Counted from the stretch's first letter, positions 11,390 to 21,561 are shown. The stretch is 64,000 nt of DNA from Gigaspora rosea (GCA_003550325.1 QKWP01000039.1:438904-502903); one strand, 5' to 3'. Notes: generated by a model not told the origin, from the sequence alone. Made by a program: numbers and translations.

Positions 11390-11554
11390 CAGTGAAACTT
11401 CCATAAATGCACTCTCTATAAATGCTCTCTCTCTCTAAATGCATGCTCAACATCTGGCCCAAATATATGCGTGATCTCTATAAATGCACTTTTTCTAATT
11501 GCACAATGTTAAAGTTCAGTCCCCCAAGTGCATGCATTTATAGAGGTTTCACTG
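11390..11554. mobile_element. Tigger/pogo-like MITE, copy 1
   Basis: The termini read CAGTGAAACTTCCATAAATG and, inverted, CAGTGAAACCTCTATAAATG, flanked on both sides by TA, the target duplication of Tc1/mariner-class elements. Copies at 11704-11877 and 14919-15092 share the same interior (GGCCCAAATATATGCGTGA) and lie in the opposite orientation. CAGTGAAACCTC-type ends are known for pogo/Tigger elements; no transposase is present. Confidence 0.8.
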
Positions 11555-11703
11555 TAGATTTGCAATATGTTTAAAAGAACTCTAATGAACTTACCAAAGA
11601 AAAAAGCTGTAAGAAACTGAAATAACCTGCTCATGAAAATTATATGGCATAAGATGCAAAAATGAAATATGAAGCTTTTTTATTTTCATCAAATAAATTA
11701 TTA

Positions 11704-11877
11704 CAGTGAAACCTCTATAAATGCATGCACTTGGGACTAAACTTTAACATCATGCATTTAGAGAACAATAAGAAAAAGTGCATTTATAGAGGTCACGTAT
11801 ATATTTGGGCCAGAGGTTGAGCATGCATTTGGAGAGAGTGTGCATTTATAGAAGGTGCATTTATGGAGGTTTCACTG
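11704..11877. mobile_element. Tigger/pogo-like MITE, copy 2
   Basis: Ends read CAGTGAAACCTCTATAAATG and its inverse with TA on each side. It is inverted relative to copy 1, only 150 bp away, and is nested in the hAT left region. Confidence 0.8.
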
Positions 11878-11934
11878 TATATGAGTGAAGTCAAAATTCT
11901 AATGTGACTAGCTATTTCAAATGATCGATGAAAA

Positions 11935-12108
11935 TTTAGAGCAACCTGGATTATAAGAAAATTTTGCTCCAGGTCACTTCATATGTGGAGTAACCCAGGT
12001 TATAAGAAATAACTTTGCTCAGGTTACTATATAATTCTTAAAATCTCATCCCATTTCAACCTTAAAATGGAGTATAACCCGGAGTACATTGCTCCATTAA
12101 CAACCCTA
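11935..12108. repeat. Internal copy of the hAT right end
   Basis: The segment has GAGCAACCTGG, TATAAG, TTTTGCTCCAGGTCACTTCA units and then GGAGTATAACCCGGAG and CTCCATTAACAACCCTA, ending at 12108 exactly as the true right end does at 17211. The bases that follow (CTTTATGG) do not match the element's target duplication. It is probably a remnant of a second element fused into this one. Confidence 0.7.
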
Positions 12109-12779
12109 CTTTATGGTATAAGATATATTTATTTGTAAAATTGTTCAATATAATAATATTTAAAGTGTTTTTCAAATTACCGTAATTGTTAGTTCATCTC
12201 CTATAACAAAAATCTTTAAATTCATATAAATATTTATATTTTTATAATTCTCTATTTAAAAAATAATCAAATGATTTTTTGTCATATTTTCTATTTAAAA
12301 AATAATTCAATGAGTTTTCGCTATATTCTCTATTTAAAAAATAATCCAACGATTTTTCGCTATACTTAATATATACTAGATCTTGTAGTGCAATAAAGAT
12401 TTTATCTAAATTTTACAAACTTTAAATGAATATATCTTCTTATTTTCCATATTATAAGCTACTTTCAATTTTATATACTAGTAGTATTCAAAGATGTCTT
12501 TAAATGTTGAAATTTATCAGACTATGATTAAGAAATCTCGAACTTGGACCTTACGATAAAAATCAGTTGGTGTTTAATAGATTCCTAGTTTCTATAATAT
12601 AGTATAAAATTTGTTATTACAGTAATTCAAAAAGCACTATAATAAAGTTACTAAGAATGTATTAGATTAGCTGAAATCAAGTTACTAGCCTATCCCTCTT
12701 CTAAAAATTTACGATATCAGCTAATATCTAACACTTTCTTAATAATAAATATATATATATGTAGTCAAAATGTTATATT

Positions 12780-14732
12780 TCAAGAAGAAAAAAAGCTTTC
12801 TATGTCAAGTTCTTTTTTATTTTTGTCACGCACTTGCTGAATCCAGCTTTTAAGACACATGACTACACATGCAGTATCTGGTTTTAAGTTACAACGAATT
12901 TTAGTTATAGTATTTGCTGCCATAGAAAAAGCCTGTTCTGAAGGCACACTTGAACCCTGAACACTTAAATAGCATAATGCTATACTTGCAAGAATTGGAA
13001 AATCTTTACCAAAATGGTGCCACCAATCTAACGGATTTGTATTAGGATCAACTGGAATTGCAAAATATCGAGTATTTTCATCTTCAACAGTTACTTGTTC
13101 AGAATTTTGTTCGGAAATTAAAGATTCAAAAAATGACCGTTTGTTTTCTTTTGATTGTAAATTTATATTAGTAGATTGAGCATCATTTTTATATAATTCC
13201 ATTCTGTTACACAAAGTGCTATAGCTCTATCACGCTTATTAATATCTTTAAAAGTCTTAGTCTTAGATCGTGGATCTAACAAGCTCCAATTGTTGTTGAT
13301 TCATCAACGCATTCCCAATATTCTTGAAGTTTAAAATTAATTGAATTTGCCACCATACATTCGCTCAAAGAAGTATCAGGGTAAGTTTCAAGAAAAATTC
13401 TAAATGTCGCAATAAACCAATTATAGTTAATCTTACATCACTTATAGTAGGATACGTTGAAGTTGATAATATTTCAGTTGCTATAAAAAATGGTTCAAGT
13501 AATTGAATTAAACTATTAACTACTAGCCAATCATCATCTTGCAAATAGAAATCAGAAAGATCCCAATTTTTAATAATAAAAAGATCTAAAATATCTCGCA
13601 TTTGGCAAAATTTTTTTAACATAAGGTATGTACTATTCCACTGCGTCTCTATATCTAAATCAGGTCTTAATTCAGGCTTATTTTCAAGTTTATAAATTGT
13701 TTTTAAAGACTCACTTAATCTTGTTGAATGCCGAATTTTTGTTACAAAATCTCGAACTCTTTTTATAATTATTGATGCTAACTGCAAACCATGTTGTACA
13801 GCAATATTGAGTATGTGCGCTGCACATCTCTGATGAACTAATTCATAATTATCTAGAGTTTCTTTAAGTTCCCACCCTGCAGCTATCATCGAATATGCAT
13901 TATCAGTTGTAATTTCCAACAACTTTTTAGTAATTTTAGCCAGATCTAATACTTGTATAAGAGCTTGTTTAATGTTTATAGCAGTATGTTGTTCAGTAAA
14001 ATAATAAAGATCAAGTAAAAAATGTTTCAATTGCCATTCATGATTAATAAAATGAACTGTAATACCAAGATATGATTGCATTGCAATTGAACTCCAAATA
14101 TCACAAGTAATTGAAACCTTTCTAGCTTTTTCAAGTTCTTGTAAAATTATTTTATGCATATAATTATATTTATTCAAAATCTCAGTTCGTATAGTTTGTC
14201 GACAAGGTACTTGGTATCGTCCATCAAGTTTATTTAACATTGTAATAAAATATATATTATCAACAATAGAAAAAGGAAGCTGGCAGCAAACTATAAAATC
14301 CACAATTGTATCTGTAAGTTGCTGGTATCGTTGATCTGTTTTTGAATATGGCTTACCTATAAATTTTTCAAGAGTGCTTTGTCGATTACCAACATAGTTA
14401 CTATGTTTATTATGTAGATGTTTAGCAAGTGTTCCTGGCATATTGGTTGACTTATATTTAAGTTTGCATATAGTACATATAAATGAAATAATCTCATTGT
14501 TATTATTATATTCCTTTGAAAAATGTTCCCAAACCCAGGAGGGTTCTCGTGAAGTAAGTAAAACTGAGTTAAGATCACTTTCTTTGCTAGTATTTGTTAG
14601 TTCGACTGTTGTCTCAGTTGGTGTACTTTCTGTTAAATCAATAGTATCATTGGTTTCAAAACTACCTTCAGTTAATTCATTCTCATATTGAATATTTGAT
14701 TCAATCGTAGTTATTTTTTGCTTTTTAGACAT
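12780..14732 (-). pseudogene. hAT transposase (BED finger, dimerisation domain), frameshifted
   Basis: A 455-codon frame from ATG 14732 starts with a charged Ser/Thr/Glu-rich tail, then a BED-type zinc finger (FICTICKLKYKSTNMPGTLA, with a following HLHNKH) at residues about 80-112. The catalytic fold follows: TCDIWSS near residue 210 and TTDNAYSMIAA near 272 fit the first two catalytic Asp positions, and TQWNSTYLML is the conserved W-N-S-T-Y block. The frame breaks near 13400, but coding resumes in other frames with NNNWSLLDPRSKTKTFKDI (about 13265-13295) and then the C-terminal hAT dimerisation domain (SSVPSEQAFSMAANTITKIR), 12780-13200. Three frameshifts separate the parts. Members insert DNA with 8-bp duplications, matching the element around it. 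The copy is recognisable end to end but not functional. Confidence 0.9.
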
Positions 14733-14918
14733 ATTTTTACTAGATATTTTTTTATTTTTTATTTTTTTTTTTGTTTTATAAACAGATTTATATTGATTTT
14801 TTATTCGTATAAACCAATTTTTAATAAAGCTAATTTAGAACACAATACATAAAACATACATATCAATATATTATACTACAATTATTAATAAATGCATACG
14901 TATTCTGCAAGCATAGTA

Positions 14919-15092
14919 CAGTGAAACCTTTATAAATGCACGCACTTGGGACTGAACTTTAACATCGTGCATTTAGAGAACAATAAGAAAAAGTGCATTT
15001 ATAGAGATCACGCATATATTTGGGCCAGAAGTTGAGCATGCATTTAGAGAGTGTGTGCATTTATAGAGGGTGCATTTATGGAGGTTTCACTG
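14919..15092. mobile_element. Tigger/pogo-like MITE, copy 3
   Basis: Same family as the copies at 11390 and 11704: ends CAGTGAAACC(T/C)TTATAAATG and its inverse, TA on both sides, shared interior. It lies just upstream of the hAT transposase start and so may have separated the gene from its promoter. Confidence 0.8.
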
Positions 15093-15142
15093 TATCTTTT
15101 TTAAACAAGCCATTTAACCAATTTTAATAATATCAATATCAA

Positions 15143-15232
15143 TATATGGGGACGCCCACAGCAAAAGCAGGTGATAGAACTATATATTATATAGTATATC
15201 ACCTGCTTTTGCTGTTGGTGTCCCTATATATA
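15143..15232. mobile_element. Short hairpin MITE
   Basis: TATATGGGGACGCCCACAGC and AAAAGCAGGTGATA on the left return inverted on the right (TATCACCTGCTTTT, GCTGTTGGTGTCCCTATATA). The arms are about 38 bp with a short AT loop at about 15182-15195. The element is almost only terminal repeats. Confidence 0.7.
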
Positions 15233-15956
15233 GATCTAATTTTCTTACATTAATTAATGAAAACCTGAAAACAGATAAATTTACAGGTTTTTTTCTCACC
15301 ATTATTCATTGTTTCTAAATACAACCTGAACTTATGCGTACTTACATCAGGGGTTCAGTTCAATTTGAACTGAACTTGAGAACAAAAATAATAATCATAT
15401 GTTTAGTGCAAAAGTAGCAAATTTTGCATCTTAACACAAACAATGTTGCTAGCTATTCTGCTAAAAAAATAGCGCTATTTTAGATGCTACTAAAATCTGG
15501 TAGCTCTGACTTGCATCGAAAACTGATCTCAATTGTAATCATCATAATTTATTTATTTATTTTTTATTAGAAAATTTCCTTGTGATTTATCCGTATAAAC
15601 CCCATAAAATATCATATTTTTCAAAATAATAGGCATCACAAAAATAATTACAAAGTCTTAAATATTGTCACGGCTGTCGCTAAAATTGGCTGGTATTGGA
15701 ATTCAAACCTATTTTAAGTTATTAATAAAAGTACCAGCACATTTTAATAAGGCTTATATTCAAACACCGTATAATGTAAATCACGGCACTCTTTTTTAAT
15801 GCAAAGTATCCTCAAAAATTTTTACAGTAAAATATTAAATATCCAGAGAATATATCCTATGAAATTACCTGGATACTATGATGCTATGAGATAGTGACCC
15901 AAATCTTTAGTATCAGCCGTAATAATAAATAATATTTATACTTACAAAATTAATAT

Positions 15957-16038
15957 CATACTAACAATATTCGTAAATTAAAGTAATTTAATACCTGATA
16001 CTAACAATATTCGTAAATTAAAATAATTTAATATATCA
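15957..16038. repeat. Direct tandem duplication, about 42 bp x 2
   Basis: A unit containing ACTAACAATATTCGTAAATT, then AAAGTAATTTAATA, occurs twice in a row with one or two differences. No coding or regulatory role is visible. The surrounding hAT interior (15233-16920) is AT-rich with no other supported feature. Confidence 0.7.
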
Positions 16039-16924
16039 ATAAATAAAGATTCAAATGAAGATTCGAGTTAGTACCTAAAAGATCGAATCAAAAACATATA
16101 ATCAGTAATATAATTCAAATTAATTTGGGTTGTCTTGAAAAATATATTGATTATAAATAACTCCAATATTTATAAAAGTTTAAAAAATAATTACCCTTTT
16201 GCATGTTAATATGCTAAATAAAATAAAATTAAGCGATAAAGTTAATAAATATACTTCTTAAATTCGATACTCAAAATTGTTATATTTCTCCACCATACCA
16301 ATTCCGTATTCATAGCAAATAACAGTTTTAGAATTATCTGCCTCAGCTGGTTTTTGGCAAAATATAATGCTTCATATTCATTCCAATCCCGGTTCCTAAA
16401 TTATGATTCTAACTTGTTATTGTCTATTCAAATTATTATATATGCAAATTCTTGACAATGCAAAATGCTTCTGTTAATACTTTTACTCCCTTTAATCAAA
16501 CCTAACTATACTCAAGATTCAAAAAAATCATTGCAATGATTTTTTTTTTCATCTAATCCAAGGCTATTTCGAATAAGATTCAGAAAAATCAACAGAAATC
16601 TAAATGTTCTTGCAAAGTACACTTACTAACACTTTCTCTTCTCTTGATCTGAAATTATTTTCTTTGCAAAACGTATCTACTATTATTATTATTCACCAAA
16701 TCCACTGCTGTTAAGATCTAAATCTTTCAACCGTTAGAATCTAAATTTTTTAGTGTTCTTGCAAAGCACAACCGTTATTGTTGTTTTTCTTTGGTTAAAG
16801 ATAAGATTTAAAATAAGTTAGTGTGATATATTTGAAAATGCTTCTGCTAACATTTTTTTTCAAAAGATAACCTTTTTTTTTTTTTTTTTTTTTGTAAAGT
16901 TAATTATTATAATCGAGTATTGCA

Positions 16925-17211
16925 ACCCAAATAATTTTGCTCCGGGTTATAAGAATGATTTTGCTCCAGGTCACTCCAAATATGGAGCAACCTGGGTTAT
17001 AAGAATAATTTTGCTCCGGGTCACTCCATATGGAGCAACCTGGGTTATAAGAATAATTTTGCTCCGGGTCACTCCATATGGAGCAACCCGGGTTATAATA
17101 ATAATTTTTGCTCCGGGTTATTATATAACTTTTAAATCTTACTCCACTCCAACTTCAGATTGGAGTATAACCCGGTTTGCTCTGGAGTATATTGCTCCAT
17201 TAACAACCCTA
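16925..17211. repeat. Right subterminal repeat array and end of the hAT element
   Basis: Four tandem copies of about 58 bp contain TTATAAGAATAATTTTGCTC, then CGGGTCACTCCATATGGAGC, then AACC(C/T)GGG. Each unit includes the palindrome CTCCATATGGAG. The array is followed by GGAGTATAACCCGG and the terminal repeat at 17195-17211. The open frame running through 17011 into the flank is a by-product of the repeats. Confidence 0.8.
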
Positions 17212-17219
17212 CATAGTGT
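17212..17219. repeat. Right target-site duplication of the hAT element
   Basis: CATAGTGT, identical to 10559-10566. Confidence 0.9.
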
Positions 17220-17614
17220 CTTCGTCGACGAAGTTTTTTGTGGTAAAACAGTGGTGAACAACAAGAAAATGAGTTTTATCTTTTTATACTTTCCTTCAAG
17301 TTTGTTTCAAGTGTTATCTTTCGCCTCTTTGAATTTTTCAAAATTTTTGCCAAAAAGTGGGCATTCTAGCTTACCCTCTCCAAAAATCAGCAGTGTTTAC
17401 TCCTTTCAAATTGGGTATGTGTCCCTAGACCAGAACTGGCGCCATCACAAGTGAGTTTGGTTATCAAATAAACAATGAATGACATGTTATAGAATTTTGG
17501 AGAACACGTAAAGAATTTCTTACTTGGTCACAGAGTTCAAGACGTAGTTTTTTTGTTTTTTTCTGTATATATAACACTTTGGTAGATATGGTCTATGCAG
17601 TGTTATATAATTTT

Positions 17615-17652
17615 TATCCCTTAGATTGTAACACAGGCAAATTTGCCTGCGT
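17615..17652. mobile_element. Solo end of the 650-bp palindrome-bearing MITE
   Basis: TATCCCTTAGATTGTAACAC followed by AGGCAAATTTGCCTGCG matches the right end, inverted, of the complete copies at 20699 and 55209. Nothing of the interior follows, so this is a lone terminus left by deletion. Confidence 0.75.
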
Positions 17653-17905
17653 TTTTTTTTAAACTTTATCATTAGTTTTAAGGTATTCTAAACATTCCCA
17701 ATTTTTTAACCAGAAAGAAGGTGGACTTGCTATATTTCGTGATTTGTTTTGATTTTGAATTTGAATTTCTAATTCACTAGTAGCTTTATATTTGCCTTTA
17801 TCATTCATATTTGAGTCTAAGTATAAATTACATAAATTTGACTTTCATGGTATACTTTTATAAAATTTACTTTATTATAATTTTATAAGTCAATAAGTGC
17901 ATTTT

Positions 17906-18125
17906 TATCTCTTAACTATTAGTATGCAAGCTTGCTTGCTAAACAGATTAAGAGATCAAAAGAAAATTATCATTATTATTGATCTGCAAAGACATAAATG
18001 TTAATTTATTTTATTATAATGATATTATTGAACTTATAATAATTTTATCTCTTAACTATTAGTATGCAAGCTTGCTGGCTAAACAGATTAAGTGATCAAA
18101 AAAAATTATCGCTATTGTTGATTAA
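17906..18125. repeat. Direct duplication of about 80 bp, 137 bp apart
   Basis: TATCTCTTAACTATTAGTAT, then GCAAGCTTGCTTGCTAAACAG, begins at about 17908 and again at about 18045, both followed by ATTAAG(A/T)GATCAAAA. GCAAGCTTGC is a perfect palindrome. The rest of 17653-18749 is AT-rich without a supported gene. Confidence 0.7.
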
Positions 18126-18749
18126 TTTTAATTATTATTATTGTTTGTCACATGTTCTCAGCTAAGTTTAATGAATAAATATGCATTAAAAATCTTTAAC
18201 CTTGGATAAGAATAATAAAGTTTATTTTTCAAATTGAACTTATATGTTGGAAACTAATAAATATTATAAATTATGTATCTGAAGTGTTTTGAAAAAGATA
18301 AGGTTCCCCTGAAGAGTATCTGAATGAGGAGTTAGTAGGATCCAGATGGATCGCTTATTATAATAATCCAGATCTATTAATTTAACAATATTTCGCTCCC
18401 TGTTTTTGTTTGGAATACGTAGGAACAGCAGTGCAGTGTGTATATCTTATTGCAAATATAGCTTGAATAGTTTAATTTTTGTTGCTATAATTCTTATTTG
18501 CTTTTTTTTGTTTTTTAATTAAGTCAATTATTTTCAATCTTGTTTAAAATAAAAATACATTTTAAATTTTAATTGGCAAAATGTTGTAATTTTTTCAATT
18601 CAGTAAAGAATGATTAAAATTTATTTATTTATTTATTATTTTGCCTATTGTATTTATATTGTATTTCTCTATATAACCAAATACAATACTAAAAAAAATA
18701 AATAAAAAAATAAATTTTCTATTGACTTATTTATTACTATTTTCTGGAG

Positions 18750-19163
18750 TCAATTGATTATATCTTCAAAAAACCTTGCATAAATCATTAGACGTGCAGA
18801 TTTATGAAAGCAATTGTTGCAATGAGAGTAGTAGTTTAAAAATATAAATAACAGATTAATACTAAATTTTTCATGATGAAGAATCACTTGCAAATTTAAA
18901 TAAATTATTAGAAAAAGACTTTTATTTTCTCCGCAATATTCACATGGTTCCTCGCGATTTAACCTCCAACACATCTTTTTCCTGCCGCAACATTTATCAC
19001 ATACTTCTTTTATTTCATTTCCAGAAATGACAGTTAAAATAGTTTTTATAAATAATAACTGATAAGGTTTTTTTTTGTCAAGATCTTTTTTCTTTTCGAT
19101 ATAAACTGATTTTAGAACACAAAAAAAAGCAATAAAAAGAACAAAAAAAGTTGAAGAGATCAA
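18750..19163 (-). CDS. Small membrane protein with a zinc-cluster-like motif (uncertain)
   Basis: The 137-residue frame starts with a hydrophobic segment (STFFVLFIAFFCVLKSVYI, residues about 4-22) that could be a signal anchor, then a Lys-rich patch. A Cys-rich stretch follows: VCDKCCGRKKMCWRLNREEP, then CEYC. Its spacing C-x2-C-x6-C-x8-C-x2-C matches the first five Cys of a fungal Zn2Cys6 cluster; the sixth Cys is not at the expected place. The C-terminal half is hydrophobic and may not be real. A second version of the Cys block lies at 19431-19658 and an inverted copy of the N-terminal segment at 19255-19370, so this is a small duplicated family. The Cys spacing could also be chance. Confidence 0.4.
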   Translation of the reverse strand: MISSTFFVLFIAFFCVLKSVYIEKKKDLDKKKPYQLLFIKTILTVISGNEIKEVCDKCCGRKKMCWRLNREEPCEYCGENKSLFLIIYLNLQVILHHEKFSINLLFIFLNYYSHCNNCFHKSARLMIYARFFEDIIN

Positions 19164-19370
19164 AGAAAAAGCTAAACAAGGTTCCTCAAAAATTCTGTGT
19201 ATAGTATAGAAGTCTTAAGGGTGTGTAGAATTAACAACTACTATAGTACACACGGAATTTTTGAGGAACCTTGTTTAGCTTTTTCTTTTATTTCTTCAAC
19301 TTTTTTTGTTCTTCTTGTTGCTTTTTCTTGTGTTCTAAAATCAGTTTATATCGAAAAGAAACACAGATCG
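19085..19370. repeat. Inverted duplication of the 5' end of the small membrane ORF
   Basis: About 115 bp at 19085-19200 return inverted at 19247-19365, covering the start of the minus-strand frame (AGCTAAACAAGGTTCCTCAA and its inverse TTGAGGAACCTTGTTTAGCT). The plus-strand frame at 19197-19469 therefore repeats the same peptide (SSTFFVLLVAFSCVLKSVYI). About 45 bp separate the arms. Confidence 0.75.
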
Positions 19371-19430
19371 TCGGTTATAAAATATATAAAGAAGTTAATT
19401 ATTATTATCATTAATCTTTTTAAAAACTAC

Positions 19431-19658
19431 TCATCTAATATAAGGATTCGTGAAAAAGTTAACTCTTGATGAAGAATCACTTGCAAATTTAAATAAATTA
19501 TTAGAAAAAAAAAGTCTTTTATTTTCTTCGCAATATTCACATGGTTCATCGTGACAATGCATCTTTTTTCTGCCGCGACAGTTATCACATAATTTTCTTA
19601 TTTCATTTTCAGAAATAACAATTAAAATAGTTTTAAAAAATAATATAGAAATGATCAA
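19431..19658 (-). pseudogene. Second copy of the zinc-cluster-like ORF
   Basis: The frame contains KLCDNCRGRKKMHCHDEPCE and YCEENKRLFF, matching the Cys block of the 18750-19163 frame, with a 4-residue deletion and an altered third Cys spacing (C-x2-C-x7-C-x4-C-x2-C). The hydrophobic start is degraded. On the opposite strand, both copies also contain a TPR-like string (EESLANLNKLLE), so the original coding strand of part of this repeat is ambiguous. Confidence 0.4.
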
Positions 19659-19780
19659 AACAATTAAGGGATGTGAGCCCTAATAGTTGCGGTTTAAAAT
19701 TTTCAAAATACAATTCTGTGTTATTAAACTTTAAAAAAGATAAAGTAAGGCCTGCTATGTCTTCGACATTTAGTTTTGTA

Positions 19781-20125
19781 TCAGAAGCCAGATTTCGTTA
19801 AAGCAAAACAGAAATGAGATGAGTATTTTGATTCATAATATAAAAAATCAGATTCCAAAGATAAATCAATCAAAATTATTGTCAGATTAGCACATGCCCG
19901 TAATCCTTCTTCTTTTAAATATTTCTCATTTTGCTTTTGAAATTCTTTGATAATTATTATGCCAACTATTGAATATTCATTAGTTAAATGTGATTCCATT
20001 TTGCAAAGATTTGCATCAAATGAAATGATATTTTTCATTTTTTTCACCAATATTGCAAGTATCTCATATTTATCTTGAGAATAGAGTAAACAATGATAAT
20101 TTAAGAAATAAAGAATGAATTTCAT
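19781..20125 (-). CDS. Hypothetical protein, 114 residues
   Basis: An open frame with reasonable amino-acid balance for this AT-rich DNA: LVKKMKNIISFDANLCKMES and EEGLRACANLTIILIDLSLE read like helices of a soluble protein. No motif or family is recognised. No intron signals were placed. It may be a fragment of a larger decayed gene. Confidence 0.3.
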   Translation of the reverse strand: MKFILYFLNYHCLLYSQDKYEILAILVKKMKNIISFDANLCKMESHLTNEYSIVGIIIIKEFQKQNEKYLKEEGLRACANLTIILIDLSLESDFLYYESKYSSHFCFALTKSGF

Positions 20126-20191
20126 AGAGCAACAAGAATTCTTTATAAAACGAACCTTAAGCTTTATTGCTTAACACTACTAGATGAGATT

Positions 20192-20245
20192 TACAGTGGT
20201 GGCCACATGTTTTCATCACCTGAAAAAAATTTTCAAATTCATATA
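20192..20245. mobile_element. Possible Tc1-like terminus
   Basis: TACAGTGGTGGCCACATGTT followed by TTCATCACC resembles the CAGTGGTGGCCA ends of Tc1-like transposons. No inverted partner was found nearby, so this is a lone or decayed end. Confidence 0.35.
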
Positions 20246-20698
20246 TATAGGATTAATTTTATTAATAAATAGAAAATTAACATCTAAATAGTAAACAATA
20301 AACTTTAATTGGTTTTTTAATAATAATAAAAGACTGATTTAAAAAAATTTTTTACTATCAAAAAACAAAAAAAAGCGTGCGCTGGGTCACTAATCAGTGT
20401 CATGGTATGAAAACCAAGTATATAATTTTGTAAGGACCAATTTATATAATAAAAAAAAATCCTACGGGCTTCTGCCTGTTCATGCTAGAGTTTTTAATGG
20501 AGTTTATACTCTGTAACTAATTCAGGTTGAATTCAACCCACGTTGGAACGGGTTTTAATAAAACTGATAGCAAATACGTGCAGTAAAATTAACCTTATTG
20601 ATTTGATTACAATAATGTTGGTAATGTATTATATGTATTATATTTTCTCTTTTGATAATGTGACTCTTTTTTTTACAATACTATAAAATTTCTTATCA

Positions 20699-21345
20699 TA
20701 TCCCTTAGATTGTAGTAGAACACAGGCAAATTTGCCTGCATTTTTGCACTTTTTTAGCTCTGATTTACTTTTTTAAAATGCTAAAATAATTAAATAAAAC
20801 TTTGTACAATTATATTTGAAAATAAGGATCACTTTTTTGCAAAATTAGTTTTTATATTATAAGAAAATAAATTATAGTTACATATAAGCTGAAAATAGAT
20901 AATTTTAAGAAAAATTTTTTTTAAAAAATTTTATTACAATTTTTCTGCGATCTTATTTAGTTTTAGTTTTAGAACTATAGTTCTTAAGACAATATTGTAG
21001 TTTATATAAAGAATGACAACTTTCATTATTGCAACTTTAATGATTTACTTGTAAAAATTAAGACTTGAATTAGAAGTAAAGATTTTTTTTATAGACGGGA
21101 ACATATAAAATTTGAAAAATCTAAAGAAAAATTTTAATAGTAAAAATGCCAATACAAGAACTTTAAACATTTATTATATTAAAGTTTTCTAATGATTTTA
21201 AAAAAAATTTATAACAAAGTTACTAAAACAAAACTCAAAGAATATTTTTTACTTAGAAAAGATATGGCTAAAATCAATATTTAAAATTTTATTAAAAATT
21301 TTAAAATACGCAGGCAAATTTGCCTGTGTTACAATCTAAGGGATA
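20699..21345. mobile_element. Complete 647-bp MITE with subterminal palindromes, copy 1
   Basis: Ends read TATCCCTTAGATTGTAGTAG and, inverted, TATCCCTTAGATTGTAACAC. A 16-bp perfect palindrome CAGGCAAATTTGCCTG lies about 20 bp inside each end. TA at both outer ends fits a TA target duplication. It is almost identical to the copy at 55209-55855, so the family moved recently. The interior has no coding potential. Confidence 0.85.
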
Positions 21346-21349
21346 ATAG

Positions 21350-21553
21350 CATAAATATAAATACCAAAGTCCTTTGAATAATATTTTTTTCATCTTCTTT
21401 GAACTTACAAACGAGAAGTTCTTCTTTCGCTTCTTCGTGAAACTGTTTAAACAACGATAAAAAGTGTGAAAACTCTACTGTCAGGACTGGTTCTTCTTTC
21501 GCTTCTTCGTGAAACTGTTTAAACAATAATAAAAGGTGTGAAAACTCTACCAT
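21350..21553 (-). CDS. Short ORF with an internal 23-residue tandem duplication (unknown)
   Basis: The frame encodes two near-identical copies of VEFSHLLLLFKQFHEEAKEE, each followed by a short linker, then LLVCKFKEDEKNIIQRTLVF. At DNA level this is a direct duplication of about 69 bp (21412-21480 and 21483-21550). The C-terminus runs into the end of the neighbouring MITE, so the original 3' end is lost. The repeat is amphipathic and helical in appearance. Family unknown; probably a truncated gene. Confidence 0.4.
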
Positions 21554-21561
21554 TAGGCCCA

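Larger units (their letters stand above)
10567..17211. mobile_element. Complete hAT DNA transposon, 6645 bp
   Basis: Both ends carry the same 17-bp inverted repeat, TAGGGTTGTTAATGGAG (10567-10583 and, inverted, 17195-17211), flanked by an exact 8-bp duplication CATAGTGT. The transposase relic lies inside on the minus strand. Both subterminal zones are packed with short repeats of CTCCGGGTT / CTCCAGGTT, as expected of hAT transposase-binding arrays. Nested inside are three Tigger-like MITEs, a palindromic MITE and a short hairpin MITE. An internal copy of the right end lies at 12092-12108. The intact ends and target duplication show this composite moved as one unit; it is not autonomous now because the transposase is frameshifted. 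Confidence 0.9.

Noticed and set aside
14443..14691. Plus-strand open frame inside the hAT transposase
   Set aside because: Exactly antisense to the BED-finger region of the well-supported transposase; hydrophobic shadow translation.
17011..17454. 147-codon open frame across the hAT right end
   Set aside because: Its first half translates the subterminal repeats, and it crosses the element boundary at 17211.
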